DNA of 64,000 nucleotides from Paracidovorax citrulli (GCF_900100305.1 NZ_FNEY01000020.1:32885-96884); one strand, 5' to 3'; positions 49,470 to 59,596 are shown, counted from the stretch's first letter. Notes: generated by a model from the letters alone, not told the origin. Numbers and translations are program-made.

Positions 49470-50303
49470 ATGTCGCAACCCCTTCCGCTTCCGCAGCCCC
49501 TCGCCTTGGCGATCGCGAAAGACAACTACCTCACACCGCAGTATCCGTTCCCGGACACCACGCATATTCCGCTGCTGAGTCCGCCGCGCTATGGACAGGA
49601 CATCACTTCGGGCTGCCGTGCCCGTGCACCGCAGGGGCAGTCCGTGGGGGACGACGTCAACGATCTCAAATCCAGGATGCTCAAGCTGCTGAAAGTCTTC
49701 GCCGGTGGTGACAAGACGGGCATGGCCCGGCGGCTGTTCGACGAATTCCTGAGCCAGCGCCACAAAGGCGTCGCCTACTTCGACGATGCCCACCTCAACA
49801 CGGCGGTGGGCAACCACCCGAACATCGAAGCCTTCTCCAACGCGGTGATGTCCGCCCCCAATTCGCCGAACAAGACGCCGGGGCAGGTGCGGATCCACCA
49901 GGCCTTGAAGAATGCGGGATGGGACATCCAGAAGCTGCACATGCCGCAGAACCTGGGAGTGCCGGCGTTGAACCTGGGCAGCAAGGTCTTTTCCACGAGG
50001 GACTTCGACAATGGCCTGGGGCTGATGATCAACGGCGTGCAGTACGCCTACGTCGTCGCCACGCACTACCTGCACGACAGTGCCAGGAAGAAGTACTGGC
50101 TCACCCTGAAGTTCATCTTCTACGACGTCTTCGGCCTGGACGACGACGACCTGAAGGAATACGGGGCCCAGTCGGACTCCATGCTGTCTTCCACCGCGGC
50201 CGTCGGCATCACCGCGTGGTGGCAATTGCAGCACCAGTTCGGATTCTGGCCCCTGGTCACGCGGGCCGTGACCACCAAGACGTATGAAGTCCCGACGGAT
50301 TGA
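49470..50303 (+). CDS. DUF3289-like protein, putative antibacterial effector
   Basis: A 277-residue soluble protein without signal peptide. The C-terminal half shows a conserved-looking block: WLTLKFIFYDVFGLDDDDLKEYG, then GITAWWQLQHQFGFWPLVTRA. It resembles DUF3289 (lone or modular C-terminal domain in putative toxins), although my match rests on memory of the pattern and needs a profile search. The N-terminal 60 residues are Pro-rich. The next gene (5 bp away) encodes a multi-span membrane protein that would suit an immunity role. Both are inserted between kdsA-DUF1330 and eno and look foreign to this conserved locus. Confidence 0.65.
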   Translation: MSQPLPLPQPLALAIAKDNYLTPQYPFPDTTHIPLLSPPRYGQDITSGCRARAPQGQSVGDDVNDLKSRMLKLLKVFAGGDKTGMARRLFDEFLSQRHKGVAYFDDAHLNTAVGNHPNIEAFSNAVMSAPNSPNKTPGQVRIHQALKNAGWDIQKLHMPQNLGVPALNLGSKVFSTRDFDNGLGLMINGVQYAYVVATHYLHDSARKKYWLTLKFIFYDVFGLDDDDLKEYGAQSDSMLSSTAAVGITAWWQLQHQFGFWPLVTRAVTTKTYEVPTD

Positions 50304-50308
50304 TACCC

Positions 50309-50800
50309 ATGATCCACAAAGCTGCAGCGGTCACGATGTCGTCCCTCATCATGGGACTCTTGCTGACGCCCCTGATCTACATCGGCATCGGTGCGCTGGG
50401 CGGTTTCGGCGCAGGCTTCGCCATCATTTCGCTGCCGGTGCTTCTGGCGTGCAGCGCGTTCCTTTTCCACCGCTACCTGCGCCGTCCGGCAGCGCCATCG
50501 GGGCGTGCGCCCTGGCTTCAGGTGGCCGAAGCCGCCTCCTGGCTGCTGGTCGTTTTTTTCCTGGCGATCGTCTCCGGCTTCACACTGCTGACGACGGCCG
50601 AGCGGGTCGGCCTGTTCTGCACGCTCGTGCTGGTGGCCGCCTTGTTCGCCGCGCCCTGGATGGCGCTGCGTCCCAGCGCCCTGGCTGCCCGCGTCGCGCA
50701 ATGGCCCACGGCCGCCCTGGCAGCGGGAGCGCTGGCCATGGGGGTGTTGCTGATCGGCTGCACCGTGGTGTACCTGCTCACGCCCTCACGTTTTATATAA
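50309..50800 (+). CDS. Polytopic membrane protein, putative immunity partner
   Basis: A 163-residue membrane protein with about five predicted transmembrane segments (approx. residues 7-30, 33-50, 73-95, 100-120 and 135-158). No family recognised. ATG 50309 is used; an earlier TTG at 50300 overlaps the upstream stop. It is tightly coupled (5 bp) to the DUF3289-like gene. Immunity to a toxin acting at the membrane or in the periplasm is an inference from arrangement. Its transcript ends before the eno promoter region. Confidence 0.62.
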   Translation: MIHKAAAVTMSSLIMGLLLTPLIYIGIGALGGFGAGFAIISLPVLLACSAFLFHRYLRRPAAPSGRAPWLQVAEAASWLLVVFFLAIVSGFTLLTTAERVGLFCTLVLVAALFAAPWMALRPSALAARVAQWPTAALAAGALAMGVLLIGCTVVYLLTPSRFI

Positions 50801-50872
50801 ACCCTCGCCTTGCGGACGCAGACGGTGCATTGGAGAGTCCATGCTACGGCGCTGCCTGCCGCTCATCGATAA

Positions 50873-52183
<1,311 letters not shown>

Positions 52184-52253
52184 GCCGGGCCAACTCCGGT
52201 CCCGTACCGGCCCCGCCCTCTTACGATCCACGTTCCCGCGGCGCCTGCGCACC

Positions 52254-52532
52254 ATGAATCCCCGTATCGTCCCCCTGGTGCTGCTGCTCCTGCTCGTGTC
52301 CGTCCAGACGCAGCTCTGGACGGGCCGCGGCAGCATCGGGCACGTGCAGGAGATGAAGGAAAAGATCGCCGCGCAGAAGCAGGCCAACGACCGGGCCCGC
52401 CTGGAGAACGAGCGGCTGGCGTCGGAAGTGAGCGACCTGCGCGACGGCCTCGACATGGTCGAGGAGAAGGCGCGCAGCGAACTGGGCATGGTCAAGCCCA
52501 ACGAGATCTACGTGCACGTGGCGCCTCGCTGA
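52254..52532 (+). CDS. ftsB: Cell division protein FtsB
   Basis: A 92-residue bitopic inner-membrane protein of the divisome. A short cytoplasmic tip precedes one transmembrane helix (IVPLVLLLLLVSVQTQLW). A periplasmic coiled coil follows (VQEMKEKIAAQKQANDRARL to about 70) and then the conserved EEKARSELGMVKPNEI segment. It partners FtsL and FtsQ. Location directly after eno matches the common synteny. Confidence 0.94.
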   Translation: MNPRIVPLVLLLLLVSVQTQLWTGRGSIGHVQEMKEKIAAQKQANDRARLENERLASEVSDLRDGLDMVEEKARSELGMVKPNEIYVHVAPR

Positions 52533-52602
52533 ACGCCGCCCGCCGACCCCATCTGCCCGCCTGGCCTGCGGCCCGGCCCTTCCGTCCCGTCCCGCCATCG
52601 AC

Positions 52603-53115
52603 ATGCCCGCACCTGCCCCCACGCCTGCGCCTGCGGCATCGCCCGCCGCGCGCATCGCCGTGCTGGGCGCGCCGGGCGCGGGCGCCGCGGCGCTGGTGAC
52701 CGCAGTGCGGGAGCATGCGGCCTGGCCGGCCGCGCGCGCGCGCCTCGTGCTGGTGGAGCCGGATCCCGGCGACGCCCCAGGGGCCTTGCGGACACTGCGC
52801 GAGAGCGGCTGCACGCAGGCCTGGCTGATGGGGCTGGATATGCTGCCTCCCGGCGAAGCCCTTCGCCAGGAAGGCCATGACGCGGCCCTGCGGAGCCTGC
52901 TGCAGGCCCTGGGCTGGGGCCACCACGTGTTCTACGGCAATGCCGATGCGCGGTTGCGGCACGCGCTCATGTTGGCAGGCGCTGCCACGCCGGAACGCCT
53001 CCAGTCTCGGGGCGCCGCACGGCCCGCGCTCGCATGGTCGTGCGAGAAATGCAGCGACCCGGAATGCGAGCACCGGCTGTTCCAGCGGCTGCTCACCCCG
53101 ACGGCTGCGGACTGA
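52603..53115 (+). CDS. Conserved hypothetical protein with a C-terminal Cys cluster
   Basis: A 170-residue cytosolic protein. After a Pro/Ala-rich tail (first 15 residues) comes a Rossmann-like or P-loop-like start (IAVLGAPGAGAAALVTAV, without a canonical lysine). Alternating strands and helices follow, and the end carries WSCEKCSDPECEHRLF (C-x2-C-x4-C), a possible metal or Fe-S site. The motif is similar to a NTPase-like fold lacking the Walker lysine. I do not recognise a characterised family. It lies 70 bp after ftsB and is likely in the same operon. It is convergent with hslO. Confidence 0.62.
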   Translation: MPAPAPTPAPAASPAARIAVLGAPGAGAAALVTAVREHAAWPAARARLVLVEPDPGDAPGALRTLRESGCTQAWLMGLDMLPPGEALRQEGHDAALRSLLQALGWGHHVFYGNADARLRHALMLAGAATPERLQSRGAARPALAWSCEKCSDPECEHRLFQRLLTPTAAD

Positions 53116-53133
53116 GCGGCCCCCGCGGCGCCC

Positions 53134-54144
53134 TTACTGAACCGCCTTCGTCCCCGGGGCCAGTTCCGCTGCGCTGGTGAAGATCTGTGCGGCGTCCACC
53201 GCGTCGAAGCGGTATTGCTGGCCGCAGTATTCGCAGGCCACCTCGATTTCCCCGCGCTCGGCGAGGATGCTCTCGGCCTCTTCCGGCCCCAGGCTGCGGA
53301 GCATGGAGCTGACGCGGTCCCGGCTGCAGGTGCAGGCGAAGCGCGGGCCGTCCACACCCTCCTTCGGCACGAAGCGCAGCAGCTTTTCCTCCCAGAAGAG
53401 GCGGCGCAGAACAGTGTCCACGTCCAGCGACAGCAGTTCCTCGCGCGTGAGGCTCGCCGCCAGCGTGGCGATGCGGTTGTAGTCCTCGTTGCGGCCGATC
53501 TGGTCCTCGTTCTCGCTGTGGCTCAGTTCCGTGCCGGCCAGGTTGCCCTCGCCCTTGATGGGCATGCGCTGGATCAGCAGCCCGGCCGCCACCTTGTCGT
53601 CCGCCGCGAGCACCAGCGTGGTGTCGAGCTGCTCGGACTGCAGCATGTAGTGCTGCAGCACGTCGCTGAGTTTTTCCAGCTTCTCGTGCCGGTCGCCATG
53701 CAGCGGCACCACGCCCTGGTACGGCTGCTGGCCCGGCAGCCGGTCCTTCGGGTCGAGCGTGATCGCGCAGCGCCCGCCGCCTCCGGCGTTCACCATGTCG
53801 GACAGCCGCGCGCCCACCGGCACCTCGCCCTGGATGGACGCGGTGGCGCGCAGCCCGAGGTCGGATTGCACCTCGGCCACGGCCAGCTTGACCGGGCCGT
53901 CGCCGAAGACCTGCAGCACCAGGGCGCCGTTGAACTTGATGTTGGACTGCATGAGCACGCCGGCCGCCGCCATCTCGCCCAGCAGTTCGCGCACTTCGGG
54001 CGGGTAGGCGCCCGTGGCGCTGTTGCCGGAGCGGCGCGCGAGGATCTCGGTCCAGGCGTCCGTGAGCCGGACGATCATGCCGCGCACCGGCAGGCCATCG
54101 AAGAGGAACTTGTGGAGTTCTGACACCCTGGAGTCTTTCTGCAT
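53134..54144 (-). CDS. hslO: Redox-regulated chaperone Hsp33
   Basis: A 336-residue cytosolic holdase chaperone activated by oxidation. The N-terminal domain opens with SELHKFLFDGLPVRGMIVRL. The C-terminal zinc-redox switch has the canonical cysteines as CTC (in FACTCSRDR) and CEYC (in VACEYCGQQYRF), about 30 residues apart. Both halves are intact. The start at 54144 gives six extra residues; a GTG six codons later is possible. It sits next to a gamma-class carbonic anhydrase homologue on the same strand. Confidence 0.95.
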   Translation of the reverse strand: MQKDSRVSELHKFLFDGLPVRGMIVRLTDAWTEILARRSGNSATGAYPPEVRELLGEMAAAGVLMQSNIKFNGALVLQVFGDGPVKLAVAEVQSDLGLRATASIQGEVPVGARLSDMVNAGGGGRCAITLDPKDRLPGQQPYQGVVPLHGDRHEKLEKLSDVLQHYMLQSEQLDTTLVLAADDKVAAGLLIQRMPIKGEGNLAGTELSHSENEDQIGRNEDYNRIATLAASLTREELLSLDVDTVLRRLFWEEKLLRFVPKEGVDGPRFACTCSRDRVSSMLRSLGPEEAESILAERGEIEVACEYCGQQYRFDAVDAAQIFTSAAELAPGTKAVQ

Positions 54145-54175
54145 CTGCTGTCAAATGGGCCGTGGACGCCGGGGT

Positions 54176-54700
54176 TCAACCCGTGCGGTGCAGGCCCGCC
54201 CGGAAACGCCGGGCATTCGCGATATAGACCTGTGCGCTCTTGCGCAGGCCTTCGATCTGTTCCGGCGTGAGCTGCCTCACGGCCTTGGCCGGGCTGCCCA
54301 ATATCATCGAGCCGTCCGGGAATTCCTTGCCTTCCGTGACCAGCGCGCCCGCGCCGACGAGGCAGTTGCGGCCGATCTTCGCACCATTGAGCACCACGGC
54401 CCCGATGCCGATGAGCGACTCGTCGCCCACGGTGCAGCCATGCAGCACGACCTTGTGGCCCACCGTCACGCGTTCGCCCAGCGTCAGCGGCTGGCCGAAG
54501 TCGGAATGGAGCACGCTGCCATCCTGCACGTTGCTGCCCGCGCCGATGGTGAGCGTCTCGTTGTCGCCGCGCAGCACCGCGCCGAACCAGATGCTGGCGT
54601 CCTCGCCGAGCACCACGTTGCCCATCACCTCCGCGCTGCCCGCCACCCAGGCCGAATCGGCCACGCGGGGAGAAATGCCGTCGAGTTCGTAGAGCGCCAT
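54176..54700 (-). CDS. Gamma-class carbonic anhydrase family protein (YrdA/PaaY-like)
   Basis: A 174-residue left-handed beta-helix protein with hexapeptide repeats ([49 protein letters not shown]). The three metal-binding histidines lie in [17 protein letters not shown] (two His). The family includes YrdA and PaaY; carbonic anhydrase activity is not uniform, so the reaction is uncertain. It starts 32 bp before hslO in transcription order and probably shares its transcript. Confidence 0.9.
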   Translation of the reverse strand: MALYELDGISPRVADSAWVAGSAEVMGNVVLGEDASIWFGAVLRGDNETLTIGAGSNVQDGSVLHSDFGQPLTLGERVTVGHKVVLHGCTVGDESLIGIGAVVLNGAKIGRNCLVGAGALVTEGKEFPDGSMILGSPAKAVRQLTPEQIEGLRKSAQVYIANARRFRAGLHRTG

Positions 54701-54761
54701 CGTTTCGTCTCCTGTGCATCGTCATGCGCCGCCCCAGGTCTTCCATGTGGGGGCGGGAACC

Positions 54762-54767
54762 TAGAAT
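54762..54767 (+). promoter_or_regulatory. -10-like hexamer of the DUF455 gene (possible leaderless start)
   Basis: TAGAAT ends 7 nt before the ATG at 54775, which places the transcription start at the start codon. No Shine-Dalgarno can be fitted between them. Confidence 0.5.
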
Positions 54768-54774
54768 TGTAGGT

Positions 54775-55575
54775 ATGGAGCTTCGACACCGTGCCCTGCA
54801 GGTTCTGTGCCTGACCGATCCCGAGGACAAGGCGGCCCGGGCGCTGGAGCTGCACGCCTCGGCCGCGGGCCACTCCCTGGACCCGCGCGCCCCCGCCCCT
54901 CCGGCACCGGACGGCCTGCCCGGCCGCCCCGCCCGGCCTGAATTGCGGCACCACACGGAAGTCGCCCGGCGCTCGCCCGCCACGCCGCTCGGCCGGGCCG
55001 TGCTGCTGCACGCCATCGCCCACATCGAATTCAACGCGATCAACCTGGCGCTCGACGCCGTCTGGCGCTTTTCCGGCATGCCGCCGGACTACTACCGCGA
55101 CTGGCTGAGCGTGGCCGCCGAGGAGGCCTCCCACTTCCGGATGCTGCGCGCCCACCTGCGGGACATGGGCCACGACTACGGCGACTTTCCCGCCCACCAG
55201 GGCTTGTGGACCATGTGCGAGAAGACCGCGCACGACATCGTGGCACGCATGGCGCTGGTCCCCCGCACGCTGGAAGCGCGCGGGCTGGATGCCACCCCGC
55301 TGATCCAGCGCAAGCTCACGCAGGTGGGCACGTCCGACGCACTGGCGGCCGTCGCCATCCTCGACGTCATACTGCGCGAGGAAGTCGGCCACGTGGCCAT
55401 CGGCAACCACTGGTACCGCTGGCTGTGCGGTCGCGAAGGGCTCGACCCGGAAAGCCACTACGGCGAACTGGTGCGGCGCTACGAGGCTCCGCGCCTGAAA
55501 CCCCCGTTCAACGAGGCCGCACGCCGCCAGGCGGGCTTCAGCGAAGCCGAGTTGCTCTGGCTGCAATCCGAATGA
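54775..55575 (+). CDS. DUF455 ferritin-like protein
   Basis: A 266-residue protein of the DUF455 family, predicted to have a ferritin-like four-helix fold that binds a di-metal centre. Conserved acidic/histidine helices are visible: LLHAIAHIEFNAINLALDA, LSVAAEEASHFRMLRAHL and AILDVILREEVGHVAIGNHW, which supply E/H pairs like a di-iron site. An MiaE-like RNA hydroxylase or ferritin-like role is possible; activity is unproven. A long Pro/Ala segment lies at residues 30-60. It is divergent from the carbonic anhydrase-like gene. Confidence 0.88.
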   Translation: MELRHRALQVLCLTDPEDKAARALELHASAAGHSLDPRAPAPPAPDGLPGRPARPELRHHTEVARRSPATPLGRAVLLHAIAHIEFNAINLALDAVWRFSGMPPDYYRDWLSVAAEEASHFRMLRAHLRDMGHDYGDFPAHQGLWTMCEKTAHDIVARMALVPRTLEARGLDATPLIQRKLTQVGTSDALAAVAILDVILREEVGHVAIGNHWYRWLCGREGLDPESHYGELVRRYEAPRLKPPFNEAARRQAGFSEAELLWLQSE

Positions 55576-55663
55576 CGGAGAGCAACCGGGGACACGGGGA
55601 ATTTTCTACAATGACCCAGCCCGCACCGCACGCCGCGGGGCGGCTTTCGTCCACGCATCCGGC

Positions 55664-56923
55664 ATGCATCCCAACCCACCCACCATGACCCCCCAGGGAC
55701 CGGCCGGCACCGCGCCGGGCGCCATGATCGCCCGGCAGGCGATCGTCAACGGCCAGCACTCCGTGATCGGCTACGAGCTGTTCAACCGGTCGCGCGCGGG
55801 CGTGGCGCACACCGCGGCCACCGACGTCTTCCTCGTCTTCACGGCCCTGTCGCACGCAGGCACCGAAGAGCTGGTGGGCAAGAAGCTCATCTTCGTCAAT
55901 TGCACGCACGAAAGCCTGGCGGGCGGCCACCTCGAACTGGTGGACCCGGACAAGGTGGTGCTGGAGATCCCGCCGCTCGGCCATGCGGCCGCCGCCGAGG
56001 TCGGCACCCGCCTGCCGATCCTGCAGGCGCTGCGCGAGCGGGGGTTCCACCTGGCGTTCAACCACACCGTGCTGGAATCCGCCTACGCTCCCTGGCTGCC
56101 GCTGGCCGACTACATCAAGCTCGACCTTTCCCTGCTGGCGCCCGAACAGCTCGCGGTGCTCGTCAAGTACGCCGGACGTCACTCGCGCGCCGAACTCATC
56201 GCGGAAAAGGTGGAAACCGCGCAGCAGTACGACATGGCGTCCGGCATGGGCGTGCAGCTCTTCCAGGGTTTCTGGTTCTCGCGCCCCTCGGTGGTCGAGG
56301 CCAAGCTGCTCACTCCGTCGCAGACCAACATCCTCCACCTGATCAACCTCGTGCGGCAGCAGGCCAGCACCGACGAGATCGAGGAAGTCCTCAAGAAGGA
56401 CGCGGGCCTGGCCTTCAACCTGATGCGGCTCATCAATTCGTCCGGCTTCGGCCTGACCCGCGAAATCACCTCGTTCCGCCAGGCGGTCATGCTGATGGGC
56501 CTGAAGAAGCTCTTCCGCTGGGCCGCGCTGCTGCTGACCGCGTCGCGGATCGGCGGCATACCCGCGGCCGTGGGCCACACGGCCGTGGTCCGCGGGCGGC
56601 TGATGGAACTGATCGCCCAGGAAACGCTGTCCCAGGAAGACGCAGACCAGGCCTTCGTCGTGGGCATCTTCTCGATGCTGGACGTGATGCTCAGCATGCC
56701 GATGGAGTCTGCTGTCGGGTTGCTGCACGTGCCCGACTCCGTGGCCGCCGCCCTGCTGCGCCGCGAAGGCGTCCTCGGAGAGTTGCTGCGCCTCGCCGAA
56801 GCCTGCGAGTCGAGCGACGACGCCCTCTTCGACCAGGCGGCCACCACGCTGCACCTCACCAGCCAGCAGATCAACTGGGCCCACCTGCAGGCCCTGGCCT
56901 GGGCCGACCAGATGGCGGACTGA
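55664..56923 (+). CDS. EAL-HDOD domain protein (degenerate EAL), copy 1
   Basis: A 419-residue signalling protein of the YuxH layout. A degenerate EAL domain (about 20-210) is followed by an HDOD domain (about 215-410; HLINLVRQQASTDEIEEVL, LINSSGFGLTREITSFRQAV). In the EAL domain the signature is YELFNR rather than EALLR. The DDFG metal motif is replaced by AFNHTV, while KLDLS and AEKVET survive. Diesterase activity is thus unlikely; a c-di-GMP-binding or scaffold role is favoured. A paralogue follows immediately. ATG 55664 is used; ATG 55685 is an alternative. Confidence 0.93.
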   Translation: MHPNPPTMTPQGPAGTAPGAMIARQAIVNGQHSVIGYELFNRSRAGVAHTAATDVFLVFTALSHAGTEELVGKKLIFVNCTHESLAGGHLELVDPDKVVLEIPPLGHAAAAEVGTRLPILQALRERGFHLAFNHTVLESAYAPWLPLADYIKLDLSLLAPEQLAVLVKYAGRHSRAELIAEKVETAQQYDMASGMGVQLFQGFWFSRPSVVEAKLLTPSQTNILHLINLVRQQASTDEIEEVLKKDAGLAFNLMRLINSSGFGLTREITSFRQAVMLMGLKKLFRWAALLLTASRIGGIPAAVGHTAVVRGRLMELIAQETLSQEDADQAFVVGIFSMLDVMLSMPMESAVGLLHVPDSVAAALLRREGVLGELLRLAEACESSDDALFDQAATTLHLTSQQINWAHLQALAWADQMAD

Positions 56924-57075
56924 GCCGATGCCCCCGCGCCAGCGCGCCATGCCGTTCCGCCCATGCCCTCGCGCATGCCGGCCGGCCGGAAGCAGGCTTG
57001 CAGGCGCTTTCCTTGATGGTAAGGTGGCGACCTGCCAAGGGCCCACCCGCCCGGTCATCCATTCTCCTCACGCCC

Positions 57076-58365
57076 ATGTCGAGCAATAACGAAAACGCAC
57101 CCGCTTTCGAGTCCACCCAGCCCCAGGAAGGCGCGGCGATGGACGAGGCCAACCTCGCCATCATCGCGCGCCAGGCCATCGTGGACGAGCACCGCGCCGT
57201 CTTCGGCTACGAGCTCTTCGACCGCTCCACCGCCTCCGACGCGCACACGGCCGCCAGCGATGCCGCCCTGCTCTTCAATGCGCTCTCATACGCGGGCACC
57301 GAGGCCCTGGTGGGCAAGAAGACGGTGTTCATCAACTGCACCCATGAGAGCCTCGCGGGCGGCCACCTGGAGCTCATCCATCCCGAGAAGGTCGTGCTGG
57401 AGGTTCCCACGCTGCCGGACACGGCCGGCGTGGAGGAGATCGAAGGCCGCCTGTCCACCCTCGAAGGGCTGCGGGCCCGGGGCTTTCGCCTCGCCTTCAA
57501 CCAGAACGTGCTGCGCCGCAACTACGGCAGCTGGCTGCGGATGGCCGCTTTCGTGAAGCTCGACATGCAGGCCTTCCGTCCCGAACTGGCCGAGCCGCTC
57601 GTGAAGTTCGCACGTGCCAACAGCCAGGCCACGCTGGTCGCCGAGAAAGTGGAAACCGCCGAGCAGCACGAGCGCATGGCCGCGCTGGGCGTGAAGCTGT
57701 TCCAGGGTTTCTGGTTCGCCAAGCCCGCACTCGTCAAGGCCCAGACCATACGGCCGTCGCAGGCCACGATCATCCAGCTCATCAACCTGGTGCGCAAACA
57801 GGCGAGCACCGCGGAAATCGAAGACCTGCTCAAGAAGGACCCCACGCTGTCCTTCAACCTGCTGCGCTTCATCAACTCCTCCGGCTTCGGACTGTCCTGC
57901 GAGATCACCTCGTTCCGGCATGCGGTCATGATCCTCGGCCTCAAGAAGCTCTTCCGCTGGGCGGCGCTGCTGATGACCACTTCGCGCGCGGGCGGCTCGC
58001 CGCCGGCCGTGGGCCAGACGGCCGTCGTGCGCGGGCGCCTGATGGAACTGCTGGCCGCCGAACTGCTGCCGCCCGAAGAGTGCGACAACGCCTTCGTGGT
58101 GGGCGTGTTCTCGCTGCTGGACACCATGCTCGGCGTGCCGCTGGAAAAGGCCCTCGAATCGGTGGCCCTGCCGCAGCCGGTGATCGATGCGCTGCTGCAC
58201 AACACCGGCGTGTTCGCGCCGTTCCTCGACCTCACCAAGGCCTGCGAAAGCGGTGACGAAGTGGCGTTCGCCAAGGCCGCCGAGGCGCTGCACCTCTCGA
58301 ACCGTCAGGTCAACTGGGCCCACCTGCAGGCCCTGACCTGGGCCGAAAGCCTGGGCGAAGGCTGA
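57076..58365 (+). CDS. EAL-HDOD domain protein (degenerate EAL), copy 2
   Basis: A 429-residue paralogue of the preceding gene with the same order: degenerate EAL (YELFDR, LAFNQNVL in place of the DDFG region, KLDMQ, AEKVETA) then HDOD (INLVRKQASTAEIEDLL, INSSGFGLSCEITSFRHAVM). The first 27 residues are an extra polar, Glu-rich tail. The close similarity and 152-bp spacing indicate a tandem duplication that has since diverged. HDOD proteins commonly act as protein-protein adaptors in regulation of motility, virulence and c-di-GMP signalling. Confidence 0.93.
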   Translation: MSSNNENAPAFESTQPQEGAAMDEANLAIIARQAIVDEHRAVFGYELFDRSTASDAHTAASDAALLFNALSYAGTEALVGKKTVFINCTHESLAGGHLELIHPEKVVLEVPTLPDTAGVEEIEGRLSTLEGLRARGFRLAFNQNVLRRNYGSWLRMAAFVKLDMQAFRPELAEPLVKFARANSQATLVAEKVETAEQHERMAALGVKLFQGFWFAKPALVKAQTIRPSQATIIQLINLVRKQASTAEIEDLLKKDPTLSFNLLRFINSSGFGLSCEITSFRHAVMILGLKKLFRWAALLMTTSRAGGSPPAVGQTAVVRGRLMELLAAELLPPEECDNAFVVGVFSLLDTMLGVPLEKALESVALPQPVIDALLHNTGVFAPFLDLTKACESGDEVAFAKAAEALHLSNRQVNWAHLQALTWAESLGEG

Positions 58366-58492
58366 CCCGCCGCGGTCCTGGAGCGGCCATCGCGACCCAG
58401 CGAAGCGGTTGCGGCGAGGCGCCGCGTCGCAGGCAGTACACGTAGTACGACAAGATGCGGCAGCGACGCCAGAAAGGTCGTGTCAGCCGCTC
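58366..58492. repeat. Candidate dispersed intergenic repeat with internal dyads
   Basis: The 127-bp space between two convergent genes holds two dyads, GCGGCG-AGG-CGCCGC (58410-58424 region) and GTAC-ACGTA-GTAC (near 58436-58449). They sit in a string that resembles dispersed intergenic elements in related genomes, though I cannot verify copies elsewhere. It may also serve as a bidirectional terminator, but there is no T-run. Confidence 0.3.
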
Positions 58493-59503
58493 TCAGTCGA
58501 GCTGGATGCGGGCCGCGCGGATGATGGCGGCATTGCCCTGGGACTCCCGGGCGATCTCCCGCGCGAAATCCGCGGACGCGCCGCCCATCGGCACATTGCC
58601 CGTGGACACCAGCTTCGCGCGCAGTTCCGGCCATGCCAGGGCCTTGTTGATCTCGGCGTTGAGCCGCTCCAGGATCACTGCCGGTGTCTTGCCCGGCGCG
58701 AAGATGCCGAACTGCGAACTCAGGTTGGCCGCCGGCATCCCGAGCTCGGCCAGGGTGGGTATGGCCGGCAGGCCATCCACTCGCTGCGGGGCCCCCACGG
58801 CGAGAGCGCGCAGCTTGCCGCCCTGGATGTGCTGGGCGACCGCCGGCCCCGCGTTGGTGGAGAGAATCTCGAACTGGCCGCTCAACGCATCGTTGAGCTG
58901 CTGGCCGCCGCCCTTGTAGGGAACGTGCGTGATCTTCGCGCCCGAGGCCTGCATGATCTGCTCGAGCATGATGTGCCCCAAGGACGCCTGCCCCGAAGTC
59001 GCCCAGCGTACCTCCCCCGGCCGGGCCTTGGCCTGTGCGACCAATGCGGGGAAATCCCGGGCGGTGCAGGCGGCCGTGGCCAGCAGCAGCACCGGCGACA
59101 CCATCACGCTGGCCACGGGGGCGATGTCGCGCACGGGGTCGAACGGCAACCGGCCCAGGTGCGGACTCAGCACCAGCGGACTGATCGACGAAAAGCCCAG
59201 CGTATGGCCGTCCGCCGGGGCCTTGGCGACCGCATCCATGGCGATGGCGCCGCCCGCCCCTGCCTTGTTGTCCACGATGACGGGCGTGCCCAGTTGCGCC
59301 GAGAGCCGGTCTCCGAGTGCCCGCGCCATGACGTCGCTCACACCGCCGGCCGGATAGGCCACGATGATGCGGATGGGACGGGAGCCCGGCCAGTCCGCCA
59401 CGGAGCCCTGCGCCAGCGCATGCGCCGGGGCCATGCCAGCAGCGGCCAGCGGGGCCGAGGCACATAAAAGGAGCGCGCGCCTGCGCGACAACGAATCGAT
59501 CAT
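58493..59503 (-). CDS. Bug-family tripartite tricarboxylate transporter substrate-binding protein, copy 1
   Basis: A 336-residue periplasmic binding protein (TctC/Bug family). The Tat-like or Sec signal has SRRRALLLCASAPLAAAGMA, and the twin-Arg context SRRR suggests possible Tat export. The mature protein begins with IRIIVAYPAGGVSDVMARAL, the Bug hallmark, followed by VIVDNKAGAGGAIAMDAVAKA and THVPYKGGGQQLNDALSGQ. There are no TctA/TctB membrane genes beside it, as is common for orphan Bug genes in Comamonadaceae. The ligand is unknown (usually a carboxylate or aromatic acid). Confidence 0.92.
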   Translation of the reverse strand: MIDSLSRRRALLLCASAPLAAAGMAPAHALAQGSVADWPGSRPIRIIVAYPAGGVSDVMARALGDRLSAQLGTPVIVDNKAGAGGAIAMDAVAKAPADGHTLGFSSISPLVLSPHLGRLPFDPVRDIAPVASVMVSPVLLLATAACTARDFPALVAQAKARPGEVRWATSGQASLGHIMLEQIMQASGAKITHVPYKGGGQQLNDALSGQFEILSTNAGPAVAQHIQGGKLRALAVGAPQRVDGLPAIPTLAELGMPAANLSSQFGIFAPGKTPAVILERLNAEINKALAWPELRAKLVSTGNVPMGGASADFAREIARESQGNAAIIRAARIQLD

Positions 59504-59596
59504 CGGAACCACCGTTTCAGGAAACACGGGAAAAACCCGGGAAAGGATGCGGAATGCAGCGGCGATTGTGCGCGCCCGCCAGGCGCGGACCGGCCT

